Source: Nitratireductor mangrovi
GTDB lineage: Bacteria > Pseudomonadota > Alphaproteobacteria > Rhizobiales > Rhizobiaceae
Length of the DNA: 64,000 nucleotides
Reading direction: 5' to 3'
Assembly: GCF_007922615.2 (NCBI RefSeq)
Contig: NZ_CP042301.2
Coordinates: 2,046,001 to 2,110,000, forward strand
The position numbers were made by a program, and so were the translations under genes. Numbering within the stretch: the stretch's first letter is position 1; each line of letters starts with the position of its first letter. Positions 57,274 through 64,000 of the stretch are shown one piece after another. The notes below the pieces were generated by a model that saw nothing but the letters and a program-made list of their open reading frames with translations, did no database searches and was not told where the DNA came from.

Positions 57274-58794
57274 TCAGGCGATCGCTTCCAGCACCTGCGC
57301 CTTGAGCACATGCTTCATCACCTTGCCTGACGCGTTGCGCGGCAGAACGTCGATCGTGCGATAACCGGTCGGACGTTTGAAGCGGCCGAGATTTTCCGCG
57401 CACAGAGCGGCAAGCTCCGCGAACAGCGCCGCCTCCTCCGCAGCACCCTCACGGCGCACCACGACGGCGAGCGGCGTCTCGCCCCAGCGCTGGTCCGGCT
57501 GGCCGATCACCGCCACCTCCAACACGCCGGAATGGCGCATCAGCACGTCCTCGATCTCGGCCGGATAGACGTTTTCGCCGCCGGAGATGATCATGTCCTT
57601 GGAGCGGTCGCGGATGGTGATGAAACCGTCGCCGTCGACCTCGCCGATGTCGCCGAGATAGAACCAGCCGTCGCGGAACGACTCCTCTGTCGCTTCAGGC
57701 CGCCGCCAGTATTCGCGAAACACATGCCGGCCGCGCGTGACCAGTTCGCCACGCTCGCCCGGCTTCACGTCCTTGCCGTCCTGGTCGAAGACGCGCACCT
57801 CCATGCCGAAGCAGGGCAGCCCGGTCGAGCCCTTTTTCGTATGCGCATAGGCCGGCGGCAGGATGGCGATGCCGCCATGCACCTCTGTCGAGCCGTAGAC
57901 CTGGTGGATGTCGATGCCGAACCCGGCATAGACGTCGATCAGCGTCACCGGTACGGGCGCCGCCCCGCACATGATCCAGCGCAGGCTGCCATGGTCGCAG
58001 CGCTCGCGCGCCGCGCTCGCGCGCATCAAATTGATCATGGTCGGCACCGCGAACATCGAGGTGATCCTCTCGGCCTCGATCAGCTGCCAGGTCTCGTCCG
58101 GGTCGAAGCCGCCGGCGATCACCTGGGTGAAGCCGCGATGCGCCGCGTTGAGCAGAAGGCAGATGCCGGCGATGTGGAACAGCGGCACCACCAGCAATTG
58201 CCGGTCGCCGACGCGGTTTTCAAAGCTCGCCAGCGTGCTGAAACACCAGGCGAGCGAGGAGCCGTGGGTGTGGAGCGCGCCCTTGGGCCGACCGGTCGTG
58301 CCCGAGGTGTAGAGGATGAGAAAGCCGTCCTCTGCCGTCACCGAACGTGCGGGCACTTCCGGCGCTGCCGTGGCGCGCCCGGCGAGCGAGCCGGCGCCGT
58401 CTTCGAGCGGCATCCAGGTCAGGTCGGGATGCGAGGCCTTCAGCGCAGCCGCCAGTTCGGCATTGGCGCGGTCGAAGATCACCACGCCGGGTTCGCAATC
58501 GTCGAGCTGGTAGGCGAGTTCGGGCGCGGTCAGCCGCCAGTTGAGCGGCACGAGGATTGCGCCGAGCCGCGCGGCGGCGAACATGATCGCGGCGTGCCAG
58601 TGGCTGTTGGCGGCGAGCACCGCCAGCCGCCCGCCCTTTTGAACCAGCGGCGCCAATGCGCCGGCGACACGTTCGGTCAGCGCATCCAGTTCGCGGTAGC
58701 AAAGCCGCATCCCGGCCGGCAGGTCGGCCAGCGCCTCCATCTCCGGGCTGATCCGCGCCCGCTCCGACAACAGCGCGCCGATGTTGGCGATCAT
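57274..58794 (-). CDS. AMP-binding acyl-CoA synthetase
   Basis: This ANL-superfamily ligase of 506 residues activates a carboxylic acid as an acyl-adenylate, then CoA thioester. The P-loop is LILYTSGTTGRPKG, the A5 motif is VYGSTEVHG, the hinge region is FYLGDIGEVDGDGFITIRDR with RSKDMIISGGENVYPAEIE, and the catalytic Lys lies in NASGKVMKHVL. Family level is certain; substrate (fatty or aromatic acid) is not readable. It is on the opposite strand from the preceding small gene, with no obvious pathway partners except perhaps the FabH-like gene. Confidence 0.92.
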   Translation of the reverse strand: MIANIGALLSERARISPEMEALADLPAGMRLCYRELDALTERVAGALAPLVQKGGRLAVLAANSHWHAAIMFAAARLGAILVPLNWRLTAPELAYQLDDCEPGVVIFDRANAELAAALKASHPDLTWMPLEDGAGSLAGRATAAPEVPARSVTAEDGFLILYTSGTTGRPKGALHTHGSSLAWCFSTLASFENRVGDRQLLVVPLFHIAGICLLLNAAHRGFTQVIAGGFDPDETWQLIEAERITSMFAVPTMINLMRASAARERCDHGSLRWIMCGAAPVPVTLIDVYAGFGIDIHQVYGSTEVHGGIAILPPAYAHTKKGSTGLPCFGMEVRVFDQDGKDVKPGERGELVTRGRHVFREYWRRPEATEESFRDGWFYLGDIGEVDGDGFITIRDRSKDMIISGGENVYPAEIEDVLMRHSGVLEVAVIGQPDQRWGETPLAVVVRREGAAEEAALFAELAALCAENLGRFKRPTGYRTIDVLPRNASGKVMKHVLKAQVLEAIA

Positions 58795-58881
58795 AGGGGC
58801 CTCCTGTGCGGCATAGCCATCTGGGGAGGTTAGCCGAATGGAGAACGCCCGGTCGAGAACGACGCGCGTTGGCGTTGTCCC

Positions 58882-60531
58882 CTACCGCTTCAGCCTTTTA
58901 TACGTCACCCGTTTCGGGTTGACGCTTTCCGGCCCCAGCCTTCTGATCTTGTCGGCCTCGTAGTCCTCGAAATTGCCCTCGAACCATTCGACATGGCTGT
59001 CGCCCTCGAAGGCGAGGATGTGGGTGGCGAGCCGGTCGAGGAACATGCGGTCGTGCGAAATGATGACGGCGCAGCCGGCGAAATTCTCCAGCGCGTCCTC
59101 CAGTGCCGCCAGCGTCTCGGTGTCGAGGTCGTTGGTCGGTTCGTCGAGCAGGATGACGTTGCCGCCTTCCTTCAGCAGCTTGGCCATGTGGACGCGGTTG
59201 CGCTGGCCGCCCGACAGCGTGCCGACCTTCTGCTGTTGGTCGGCGCCCTTGAAGTTGAACGACGAGCAATAGGCGCGGCTGTTCACCTCGTGCTTGCCGA
59301 GCCTGATGATGTCGTTGCCGCCGGAAATCTCCTCCCAGACGGTCCGGTCCGGATTGAGCGTGTCGCGGCTCTGGTCGACATAGCCGAGCTTCACGGTCTC
59401 GCCGACGCGGATCTCGCCGCCGTCCGGCTTGTCCTGGCCGGTGATCATGCGAAACAGGGTCGTCTTGCCGGCGCCGTTGGGTCCGATGACGCCGACAATG
59501 CCGCCGGGCGGCAGCTTGAACGCCAGATCGTCGATCAGGAGCCGGTCGCCGAAGCCCTTGCTCAGGCCATCGGCCTCGATCACCACCTGGCCGAGCCGCT
59601 CGCCGGCAGGAATGACGATCTGGGCGTCGCCCGGACGCCGGTCGGCGGCCTGCTTGACGAGCTCGTCGTAAGCCTTGAAGCGAGCCTTGGATTTCGCCTG
59701 CCGCGCCTTCGGGCTCGCCGCGATCCACTCGCGCTCGCGCGCCAGCGCCTTCTGGCGCGCCGCCTCCTCGCGGCCCTCCTGCGCCATGCGCTTGGCCTTG
59801 GCCTCCAGATAGGCGGTGTAGTTGCCCTCGTAGGGGATGCCCCGGCCGCGATCGAGCTCGAGGATCCAGCCGGTGACGTTGTCGAGGAAATAGCGGTCGT
59901 GGGTGATGATCAGCACCGCGCCCGGATATTCGCGCAGATGCTTTTCCAGCCATGCCGTCGTCTCGGCGTCGAGATGATTGGTCGGCTCGTCGAGGAGCAA
60001 CAGGTCGGGCTGGCGCAAGAGAAGCTGGCAGAGCGCCACGCGGCGCTTCTCGCCGCCCGACAGCTTGTCGAGCGAGGCGTCGCCGGGCGGGCAGCCGAGC
60101 GCCTCCATCGCCATCTCCACCTGGCTTTCGAGGTCCCACAGGTTCTGGCTGTCGATCTCGTCCTGGAGCTTTGCCGCCTCTTCCGCCGTCTCGTCGGAGT
60201 AGTTCATCATCAGCTCGTTGTAGCGGTCGATGATCGCCTTCTTGGCCGCCACGCCCTCCATGACGTTGCCCATCACGTCGAGCGCGGGATCGAGCTCCGG
60301 CTCCTGCGGCAGGTATCCGCAGGTGGCGCCCTCGGCCAGCCAAGCCTCGCCGGTGAACTCCTTGTCGAGCCCGGCCATGATCTTCAGCACTGTCGACTTG
60401 CCTGCACCGTTGGGGCCGAGAATGCCGATCTTGGCGTCCGGGTAGAACGACAGGTGGATGTTTTCGAGGATCTTCTTGGTGCCATAGGCCTTGTTGAGAC
60501 CGGACATGTGATAGATGAACTGGCGTGCCAT
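58882..60531 (-). CDS. ettA: Energy-dependent translational throttle protein EttA (ABC-F)
   Basis: EttA is a cytoplasmic ABC-F ATPase that binds the ribosomal E site and gates entry into elongation according to energy level. It has 549 residues, the family size. Two ATPase domains are visible: Walker A GPNGAGKS at residues 39-46 with LSGGEKRR and [11 protein letters not shown], and a second with [16 protein letters not shown] and [11 protein letters not shown]. The Arg/Lys-rich linker with [20 protein letters not shown] is typical of EttA. The ATG at 60531 gives [12 protein letters not shown]. Confidence 0.96.
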   Translation of the reverse strand: MARQFIYHMSGLNKAYGTKKILENIHLSFYPDAKIGILGPNGAGKSTVLKIMAGLDKEFTGEAWLAEGATCGYLPQEPELDPALDVMGNVMEGVAAKKAIIDRYNELMMNYSDETAEEAAKLQDEIDSQNLWDLESQVEMAMEALGCPPGDASLDKLSGGEKRRVALCQLLLRQPDLLLLDEPTNHLDAETTAWLEKHLREYPGAVLIITHDRYFLDNVTGWILELDRGRGIPYEGNYTAYLEAKAKRMAQEGREEAARQKALAREREWIAASPKARQAKSKARFKAYDELVKQAADRRPGDAQIVIPAGERLGQVVIEADGLSKGFGDRLLIDDLAFKLPPGGIVGVIGPNGAGKTTLFRMITGQDKPDGGEIRVGETVKLGYVDQSRDTLNPDRTVWEEISGGNDIIRLGKHEVNSRAYCSSFNFKGADQQQKVGTLSGGQRNRVHMAKLLKEGGNVILLDEPTNDLDTETLAALEDALENFAGCAVIISHDRMFLDRLATHILAFEGDSHVEWFEGNFEDYEADKIRRLGPESVNPKRVTYKRLKR

Positions 60532-60650
60532 GGCGCGCGCTAACTCCGTGTCGCGAATACGGGAAGGATGAAGTCGCCGCGTATTTAGGCGAAAGCCGCG
60601 GGCGGGGCAATGCGCGGCGGACGCGGGATGCCCGATCGGCTGAACCCAAG

Positions 60651-60667
60651 CTGAACGGCCGGTTCAG
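60651..60667 (+). promoter_or_regulatory. Shared palindrome upstream of first curlin gene
   Basis: CTGAAC (60651-60656), GGCCG, GTTCAG (60662-60667): a 6-bp inverted repeat with 5-bp spacer, ending 79 bp before the curlin ATG. A further GCTGAAC half-site lies just upstream (60639-60645). The same CAAGCTGAAC-N5-GTTC core recurs upstream of the second curlin gene at nearly the same distance. The regulator is unknown. Confidence 0.55.
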
Positions 60668-60700
60668 CCCCCGTTCCACGACGGCCTGCGAAGGTGATCT

Positions 60701-60717
60701 CGTTCGCATGACGAACG
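60701..60717. promoter_or_regulatory. Second inverted repeat upstream of first curlin gene
   Basis: CGTTCG (60701-60706), CATGA, CGAACG (60712-60717) is a perfect 6-bp inverted repeat with the same 5-bp spacing as the element 34 bp upstream. It ends 29 bp before the start codon, so it is either an operator or a 5'-leader hairpin near the ribosome-binding site. Confidence 0.4.
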
Positions 60718-60746
60718 AAACCCATTGCAGTCCCTTGGAGCAGAAA

Positions 60747-61181
60747 ATGACCACCAGGCTCTTCATCACCGGCGCCCTCGCCGCCATCATCGGCTTCACC
60801 TCCCTGCCCGCCATGGCCAACAGCATCTGGATCGAGCAGCATGGCTGGTCGCACACGATCGGCGGCCTGCAGGATGGCAAGCGCAACGAGATCGGCATCT
60901 ACCAGAACGGCTATCGCAACGGCGCCGTCGCCGAGCAGCGCGGACGCCGCAACACCGCCGCGATCGGCCAGGAAGGCGCCTATAACCGTGCCCGCACCGA
61001 CCAGTGGGGCAGCCGCAATGCGGCCGGCGTCGCCCAGTTCGGCACCGGTCACGACAGCCTCCTGATTCAGGATGGCCGCGGCAACGTGGCCGCCAGCGTC
61101 CAGGTCGGCCGCGGCTGCCGTTCCGAGACCGTGCAGGCCGGCAACAACAACGTTGCCGCGATCGTCCAGACCTGCCGCTGA
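60747..61181 (+). CDS. Curlin-like amyloid subunit
   Basis: The 144-residue protein (ATG at 60747, GGAG upstream) has a signal peptide ending near PAMA. Its mature part is built on an 11-residue period of Q-x-G-x-x-N type: YQNGYRNGAVA, EQRGRRNTAAI, GQEGAYNRART, DQWGSRNAAGV, IQDGRGNVAAS, VQAGNNNVAAI and more, about nine half-repeats. This is the pattern of CsgA/CsgB curlin repeats, which stack as beta-helical amyloid. It should be secreted through a CsgG-type channel, but no csgG is in the window. Two Cys near the end (GRGCRSE and QTCR) are unusual for curlin. Confidence 0.85.
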   Translation: MTTRLFITGALAAIIGFTSLPAMANSIWIEQHGWSHTIGGLQDGKRNEIGIYQNGYRNGAVAEQRGRRNTAAIGQEGAYNRARTDQWGSRNAAGVAQFGTGHDSLLIQDGRGNVAASVQVGRGCRSETVQAGNNNVAAIVQTCR

Positions 61182-61202
61182 AACCGGCCTGACCGGTTGC
61201 GG

Positions 61203-61231
61203 CCGGCCGGGTTTGCAACGATCCCGGCCGG
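61203..61231 (+). terminator. Stem-loop between curlin and csgH genes
   Basis: CCGGCCGGG (61203-61211), 11-nt loop, CCCGGCCGG (61223-61231): a perfect 9-bp stem in the 87-bp spacer, with no T-run. It may partly terminate or stabilise the curlin mRNA so that subunit exceeds CsgH. Confidence 0.45.
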
Positions 61232-61268
61232 TCCGCCTGTAACAGTAGCCGAGTCACAGGAGACCGAA

Positions 61269-61655
61269 ATGACCATGCGCAGGATTGCCCTTCTCGGCCT
61301 CGTCCCGCTCGCCGCGGCACTCGGGGTCGCCACCGCCGCCAGCGGGCCGGACGGCAAGGACGGCCCTCTCGCCTGCGAGCTTCGCGCACAAACCGCCAAC
61401 GGCATGACCGTGATCGAAGCCTTCGCCCATGCCGACCGCAGGCTTGACGGCAACTACAAGCTTTCCGTCGATGGCGGCGGCGCCGGCAGCAAGGCGCGCA
61501 TCCGCCAGGGCGGCGAATTCGCCGCGTCACCCGGCACGAAGGAAAGCCTCGGCCGCGTCATGCTCGGGGTCGGCGGCCGCTACGAGGCCCGGCTGGAACT
61601 GAAGGCCGGCAGGCTTACCGCGGCGTGCGAGGAGTTCATCGGCGGTCCGGTCTGA
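61269..61655 (+). CDS. csgH: CsgH-like curli chaperone
   Basis: The 128-residue protein (ATG at 61269, AGGAG upstream) has a signal peptide ending near TAASG. The mature domain resembles CsgH, the small beta-sandwich protein of alphaproteobacterial curli systems that delays CsgA polymerisation: a Cys near its start (PLACELRAQ), a repeated beta-strand pattern, and a Cys near the end (LTAACEEFIGG) that could pair with it. It lies between two curlin genes. The family call rests on size, motif style and context. Confidence 0.75.
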   Translation: MTMRRIALLGLVPLAAALGVATAASGPDGKDGPLACELRAQTANGMTVIEAFAHADRRLDGNYKLSVDGGGAGSKARIRQGGEFAASPGTKESLGRVMLGVGGRYEARLELKAGRLTAACEEFIGGPV

Positions 61656-61681
61656 GCCGACCTGCCTTTTCTTTCTGCAAC

Positions 61682-61711
61682 GGGCGTCGGCTGGGCCGGC
61701 GCCCTTTTTTT
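61682..61711 (+). terminator. Rho-independent terminator after csgH
   Basis: GGGCGTCGG (61682-61690), loop CTGGG, CCGGCGCCC (61696-61704) with one G-U pair, then T7 (61705-61711). A classic terminator, so the second curlin gene needs its own promoter. Confidence 0.9.
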
Positions 61712-61740
61712 GTGGCCAGCGCCGCATTTCTAAACGCAAG

Positions 61741-61767
61741 CTGAACGTGCGGTTCCGGGTCGGTTCA
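61741..61767 (+). promoter_or_regulatory. Shared CTGAAC-N5-GTTC element upstream of second curlin gene
   Basis: CAAGCTGAAC ends at 61746, GTGCG follows, then GTTCCG (61752-61757); a third half-site GGTTCA is at 61762-61767, and CATGAACC lies at 61803-61810. The main element ends 83 bp before the ATG, versus 79 bp for the first curlin gene. A -10-like CATTAT is at 61780-61785. Confidence 0.5.
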
Positions 61768-61840
61768 TGCGGCATGGGACATTATCGCGGCAACGCTTCG
61801 GACATGAACCGGAGCGAATGGCAAACCACCGGAGGATGAC

Positions 61841-62257
61841 ATGATCCGCACGCCGCTTCGCACCGTTTCCGCTGCCCTTCTCGCCACCTCGATCGGCGTT
61901 TCGGGCTTTGCCGCTCCGGCCGCCGCCGGCGGTTCGGTCAGCATCAGTATCGCGCCCGGCAGTGCCGATTCCGAACGCGCGATGCGCGCCGGCCTGCAGC
62001 TCTATTCGATCTTCAACGCCGTGAAGGGTGGCGCCGCAGTACGCCAGAAGGGTTCCGGCAACAATGCCGGCATCGCCCAGATCGGCCGCGGCAATTTCGG
62101 CGTCGTCCACCAGGACGGCCACGGCCACAACGGCACGCTGCGCCAGAACGGCGGCAACAACGCCTATGGCCTGTTCCAGTTCGGCCGCAACACCAACGGC
62201 CACATCGTCCAGAACGGCCACGGCCGCACCGGCGCCACCTTCCAGTTCGGCTGGTAG
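61841..62257 (+). CDS. Curlin-like amyloid subunit (second copy)
   Basis: The 138-residue protein (ATG at 61841, GGAGG upstream) has a signal peptide to about APAAAGG and an N-terminal non-repeat segment (VSISIAPGSADSERAMRAG). Six 11-residue curlin half-repeats follow (RQKGSGNNAGI, AQIGRGNFGVV, HQDGHGHNGTL, RQNGGNNAYGL, FQFGRNTNGHI, VQNGHGRTGAT), ending FQFGW. Relative to the first copy it is richer in His and Phe and has no Cys. One may be nucleator (CsgB-like) and the other major subunit; I cannot say which. It has its own terminator. Confidence 0.85.
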   Translation: MIRTPLRTVSAALLATSIGVSGFAAPAAAGGSVSISIAPGSADSERAMRAGLQLYSIFNAVKGGAAVRQKGSGNNAGIAQIGRGNFGVVHQDGHGHNGTLRQNGGNNAYGLFQFGRNTNGHIVQNGHGRTGATFQFGW

Positions 62258-62281
62258 CAGCCGCCGCAAGGACACAAGAAC

Positions 62282-62310
62282 CCCGGCGGCGCCCCGCGTC
62301 GCCGGGTTTT
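62282..62310 (+). terminator. Rho-independent terminator after second curlin gene
   Basis: CCCGGCG (62282-62288), 11-nt loop, CGCCGGG (62300-62306), T4 (62307-62310), 25 bp past the curlin stop. Confidence 0.75.
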
Positions 62311-62399
62311 CGCTGCCATTTGCCCCGCTCCCCTTGCGGCTGCCGCGCCCGGCACCGACATTGTCGGTTCGAAGGCGAACCCGGACAAGGAGAGCGGCC

Positions 62400-63086
62400 A
62401 TGGCCATTGCATTGATCGTCGGCGTCGGGGACGGGCTTTCCGCCTCGCTCGCCCGCAAGCTCAACGGCGCCGGCTACAAGCCGGTGCTGGCCGCCCGCGA
62501 CGCCGACAAGCTCGACGCACTGGCGCGGGAGACGGGCGCGGCCACCGTCTCCGCCGACGCCTCGACCCGCAAGGGCGTCGACGCCATCTTCGGCCTGGTC
62601 GACCGCCTCGGCGACAAGCTCGCGGTCGCGGTCTACAACCCCTCCTTCCGCGTCCGCGGGCCCTTCGTCGAGATCGACCCGGACAAGGTGCAGACCGCGC
62701 TCCAGGTCACCGCCTATGGCGCCTTCCTCGTCGCCCAGCAGGCGGCCAGGCGCATGCTGCCCGAGGGCAAGGGCACGATCCTGTTCACCGGCGCTTCGGC
62801 CGGCGTGAAGGGCTATCCCCAGTCCGCTTCCTTCGCCATGGGCAAGTTTGCCCTACGCGGGCTGGCCCAGTCGATGGCGCGCGAGTTGCACCCCAAGGGC
62901 ATCCATGTCGGCCACGTCGTCATCGACGGCGCAATCCGCAATCCGGGCCGCACCGAGCCGGCCGACAAGCCCGATTCCATGCTCGATCCCGACGCGATCG
63001 CCGAAACCTATATGCAGCTGATCGGCCAGGACCGCAGCGCCTGGGCGTGGGAGATCGAGCTTCGGCCGTGGGTTGAGAACTTCTGA
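62400..63086 (+). CDS. Short-chain dehydrogenase-like protein lacking the catalytic Tyr
   Basis: The 228-residue Rossmann-fold SDR protein starts at the ATG at 62400, with AAGGAG 8 nt upstream. The catalytic Ser is at Ser133 (FTGASAG), but the YxxxK motif reads Phe145-x3-Lys149 (SASFAMGK). The N-terminal glycine motif is IVGVGDGLSASLARKL, also non-canonical. This fits the SDR subgroup (cd05373, from memory) described as lacking the active-site Tyr. Ordinary oxidoreductase catalysis is therefore doubtful. It is convergent with the RNase T2 gene, 9 bp apart. Confidence 0.9.
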   Translation: MAIALIVGVGDGLSASLARKLNGAGYKPVLAARDADKLDALARETGAATVSADASTRKGVDAIFGLVDRLGDKLAVAVYNPSFRVRGPFVEIDPDKVQTALQVTAYGAFLVAQQAARRMLPEGKGTILFTGASAGVKGYPQSASFAMGKFALRGLAQSMARELHPKGIHVGHVVIDGAIRNPGRTEPADKPDSMLDPDAIAETYMQLIGQDRSAWAWEIELRPWVENF

Positions 63087-63095
63087 CCAGCCGCC

Positions 63096-64000
63096 CTATT
63101 GCAGGCCGGCCGGATCGACGATTCCTTCCGGGCAGCCGGTATTGCCGGTCGGCCGCGCCGCATGGATCAGATCGGCGAGCGAGGCGCCTTCGCCGATCGG
63201 CCCGCCCAGCGCGATCGTGATCTCGCCGATCAGGCGACGACCATTCGAGGGGTCGATGACGCAGGCGACGCGCACCCTGCCGCCGGCTCCCTCTCCGAAA
63301 GCTTCGTCGAAAGCGCGCCGGATCTGTGCCGCGGTCACCTTGCGGCCGATGCGCGCAGCAAAGAAGTCACGCGCTGCCGACGCGTTGAGCGCGCGCATCA
63401 GGGCCAGCGAGTCCGCGTAGTAGGCCTGCGCGTCGGTCCCGTAGCAGCTGCCGTGCTTGAACCATTCGTGCCGATGCAGATAGGAAGCCGCGCCCGGCAT
63501 CACGGTAAAGAGCTCGCGCAGCAGGTCCGCTTCGAGGCCGAGTTCTGGCAGCGACCGCCAACTGCCGGACCTGTCAGTTTCGACGAGACGTTCGGGAACC
63601 CCGCAATAGACGGTTCCGGGCGGCTGCGGCCAAAGCCCGTGCAGCGAAAAATGCGAGGCGTCGTATCGCCCGGCGCTCTGGCTCCGGCATTCGCGTACTT
63701 TGGGCCGCGTCTCGCAAAAGCCCGGCTGCCAGTTGACCGCCAGCACCAACTCGGTCTTCCGGCGCGCGGGCGCTTGTTTCGTCCGCGGCTTCTGCGCGGA
63801 AGAGCCGGCCTCGGCCTGGCGCCATTGCCCGCAATCGACGCTGACCCAGCGCCGCTCCGGCCTCGCGCCGGGGACCGTGATCAACAGATGCGTCGGCTCG
63901 GGCTTGTTGCCCGCCAGCAGCGCATAGGCCTCGCCCGGTCGAACGCGAACCTTCCCCGGATTGGCTTTGTTGCGGATCGCCGGCGTCGCCGGGCACGACG
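63096..64000 (-). CDS. Ribonuclease T2 family protein (5' end outside window)
   Basis: This secreted-type RNase T2 cleaves RNA through a 2',3'-cyclic phosphate. The frame stays open past 63884 to the right edge, reading CPATPAIRN and LLAGNKPEPTH, so the N-terminus and signal peptide lie outside. The catalytic boxes are present: CAS I in HFSLHGLWPQ and CAS II in HEWFKHGSCYG, each with the active His. Several Cys residues fit a disulphide-rich periplasmic enzyme. A TTG at 63884 is not the true start. Convergent with the SDR gene. Confidence 0.88.
   Translation of the reverse strand, partial: SCPATPAIRNKANPGKVRVRPGEAYALLAGNKPEPTHLLITVPGARPERRWVSVDCGQWRQAEAGSSAQKPRTKQAPARRKTELVLAVNWQPGFCETRPKVRECRSQSAGRYDASHFSLHGLWPQPPGTVYCGVPERLVETDRSGSWRSLPELGLEADLLRELFTVMPGAASYLHRHEWFKHGSCYGTDAQAYYADSLALMRALNASAARDFFAARIGRKVTAAQIRRAFDEAFGEGAGGRVRVACVIDPSNGRRLIGEITIALGGPIGEGASLADLIHAARPTGNTGCPEGIVDPAGLQ

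Noticed and set aside
60654-60677. Possible EcfG (general stress) promoter, GGAAC...CGTT on the minus strand
   Set aside because: The spacer is 15 bp instead of 16-17, and it would point at ettA from about 120 bp; not convincing.
58898-60898. 666-codon minus-strand frame over ettA
   Set aside because: It is a +1-frame shadow of ettA with Arg/Gly-rich composition.

Overview
The window is high-GC bacterial chromosome that reads as an alphaproteobacterium of the order Hyphomicrobiales (Rhizobiales), probably near Mesorhizobium/Phyllobacteriaceae. The clues are the complete dcw cluster running into lpxC-bamD-recN-ligA, an FtsZ with a long Pro/Gln/Ala-rich linker, an ArsR-methyltransferase fusion next to metF, betaine-lipid genes btaAB behind a Pho box, and a CsgH-type curli gene. 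This placement is inferred from gene content and protein style. No search was run.

Layout. (1) 1-24251, all minus strand: the division and cell-wall cluster, in transcription order mraZ-rsmH-ftsL-ftsI-murE-murF-mraY-murD-ftsW-murG-murC-murB, a 244-bp gap, then ddlB-ftsQ-ftsA-ftsZ, lpxC, bamD, recN and ligA (cut by the left edge). Many junctions are ATGA or TGATG overlaps. Four TGGG repeats with exact 10-bp spacing, the MraZ operator pattern, lie upstream of mraZ. (2) 24669-29454: a Cys/Met-metabolism PLP lyase, the RNase P RNA gene, a lytic transglycosylase, an AmpD-type amidase overlapping a TerB-DnaJ protein, and a small acidic lipoprotein with a clear terminator. (3) 29602-37259: a TRAP transporter (dctP-dctQ-dctM) with a MarR-like regulator, divergent from a 1213-residue 5-oxoprolinase/hydantoinase A+B fusion, then a cupin. 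(4) 37411-41218: an apparent glucosylglycerate module (phosphatase, glycosyl-3-phosphoglycerate synthase, GH13_18 phosphorylase). (5) 41355-46921: btaAB, then three exported or membrane proteins for wall or ester hydrolysis (serine hydrolase, GH25 lipoprotein, MltB-type transglycosylase). (6) 46929-54949: a group III PLP decarboxylase, a DMT exporter, a stand-alone 29-residue membrane protein gene, metF with its ArsR-methyltransferase regulator, trmO-DUF2293, a membrane-anchored TPR protein and a MOSC protein. (7) 55047-64000: a FabH-like synthase, two small secreted proteins, an acyl-CoA synthetase, ettA, a curli-like locus (two curlin subunits around csgH), an SDR protein lacking the catalytic Tyr, and a ribonuclease T2 cut by the right edge.

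The most interesting signals outside ordinary gene calls are: the 29-residue membrane protein with its own promoter, Shine-Dalgarno and terminator; the curli-like locus with a shared CTGAAC-N5-GTTC element at nearly the same distance from both subunit genes; the glucosylglycerate trio; the Pho box before btaAB; the palindrome before the metF regulator; and a cluster of GANTC methylation sites before ddlB-ftsQAZ. No CRISPR array, rRNA, tRNA, insertion sequence or prophage was seen.
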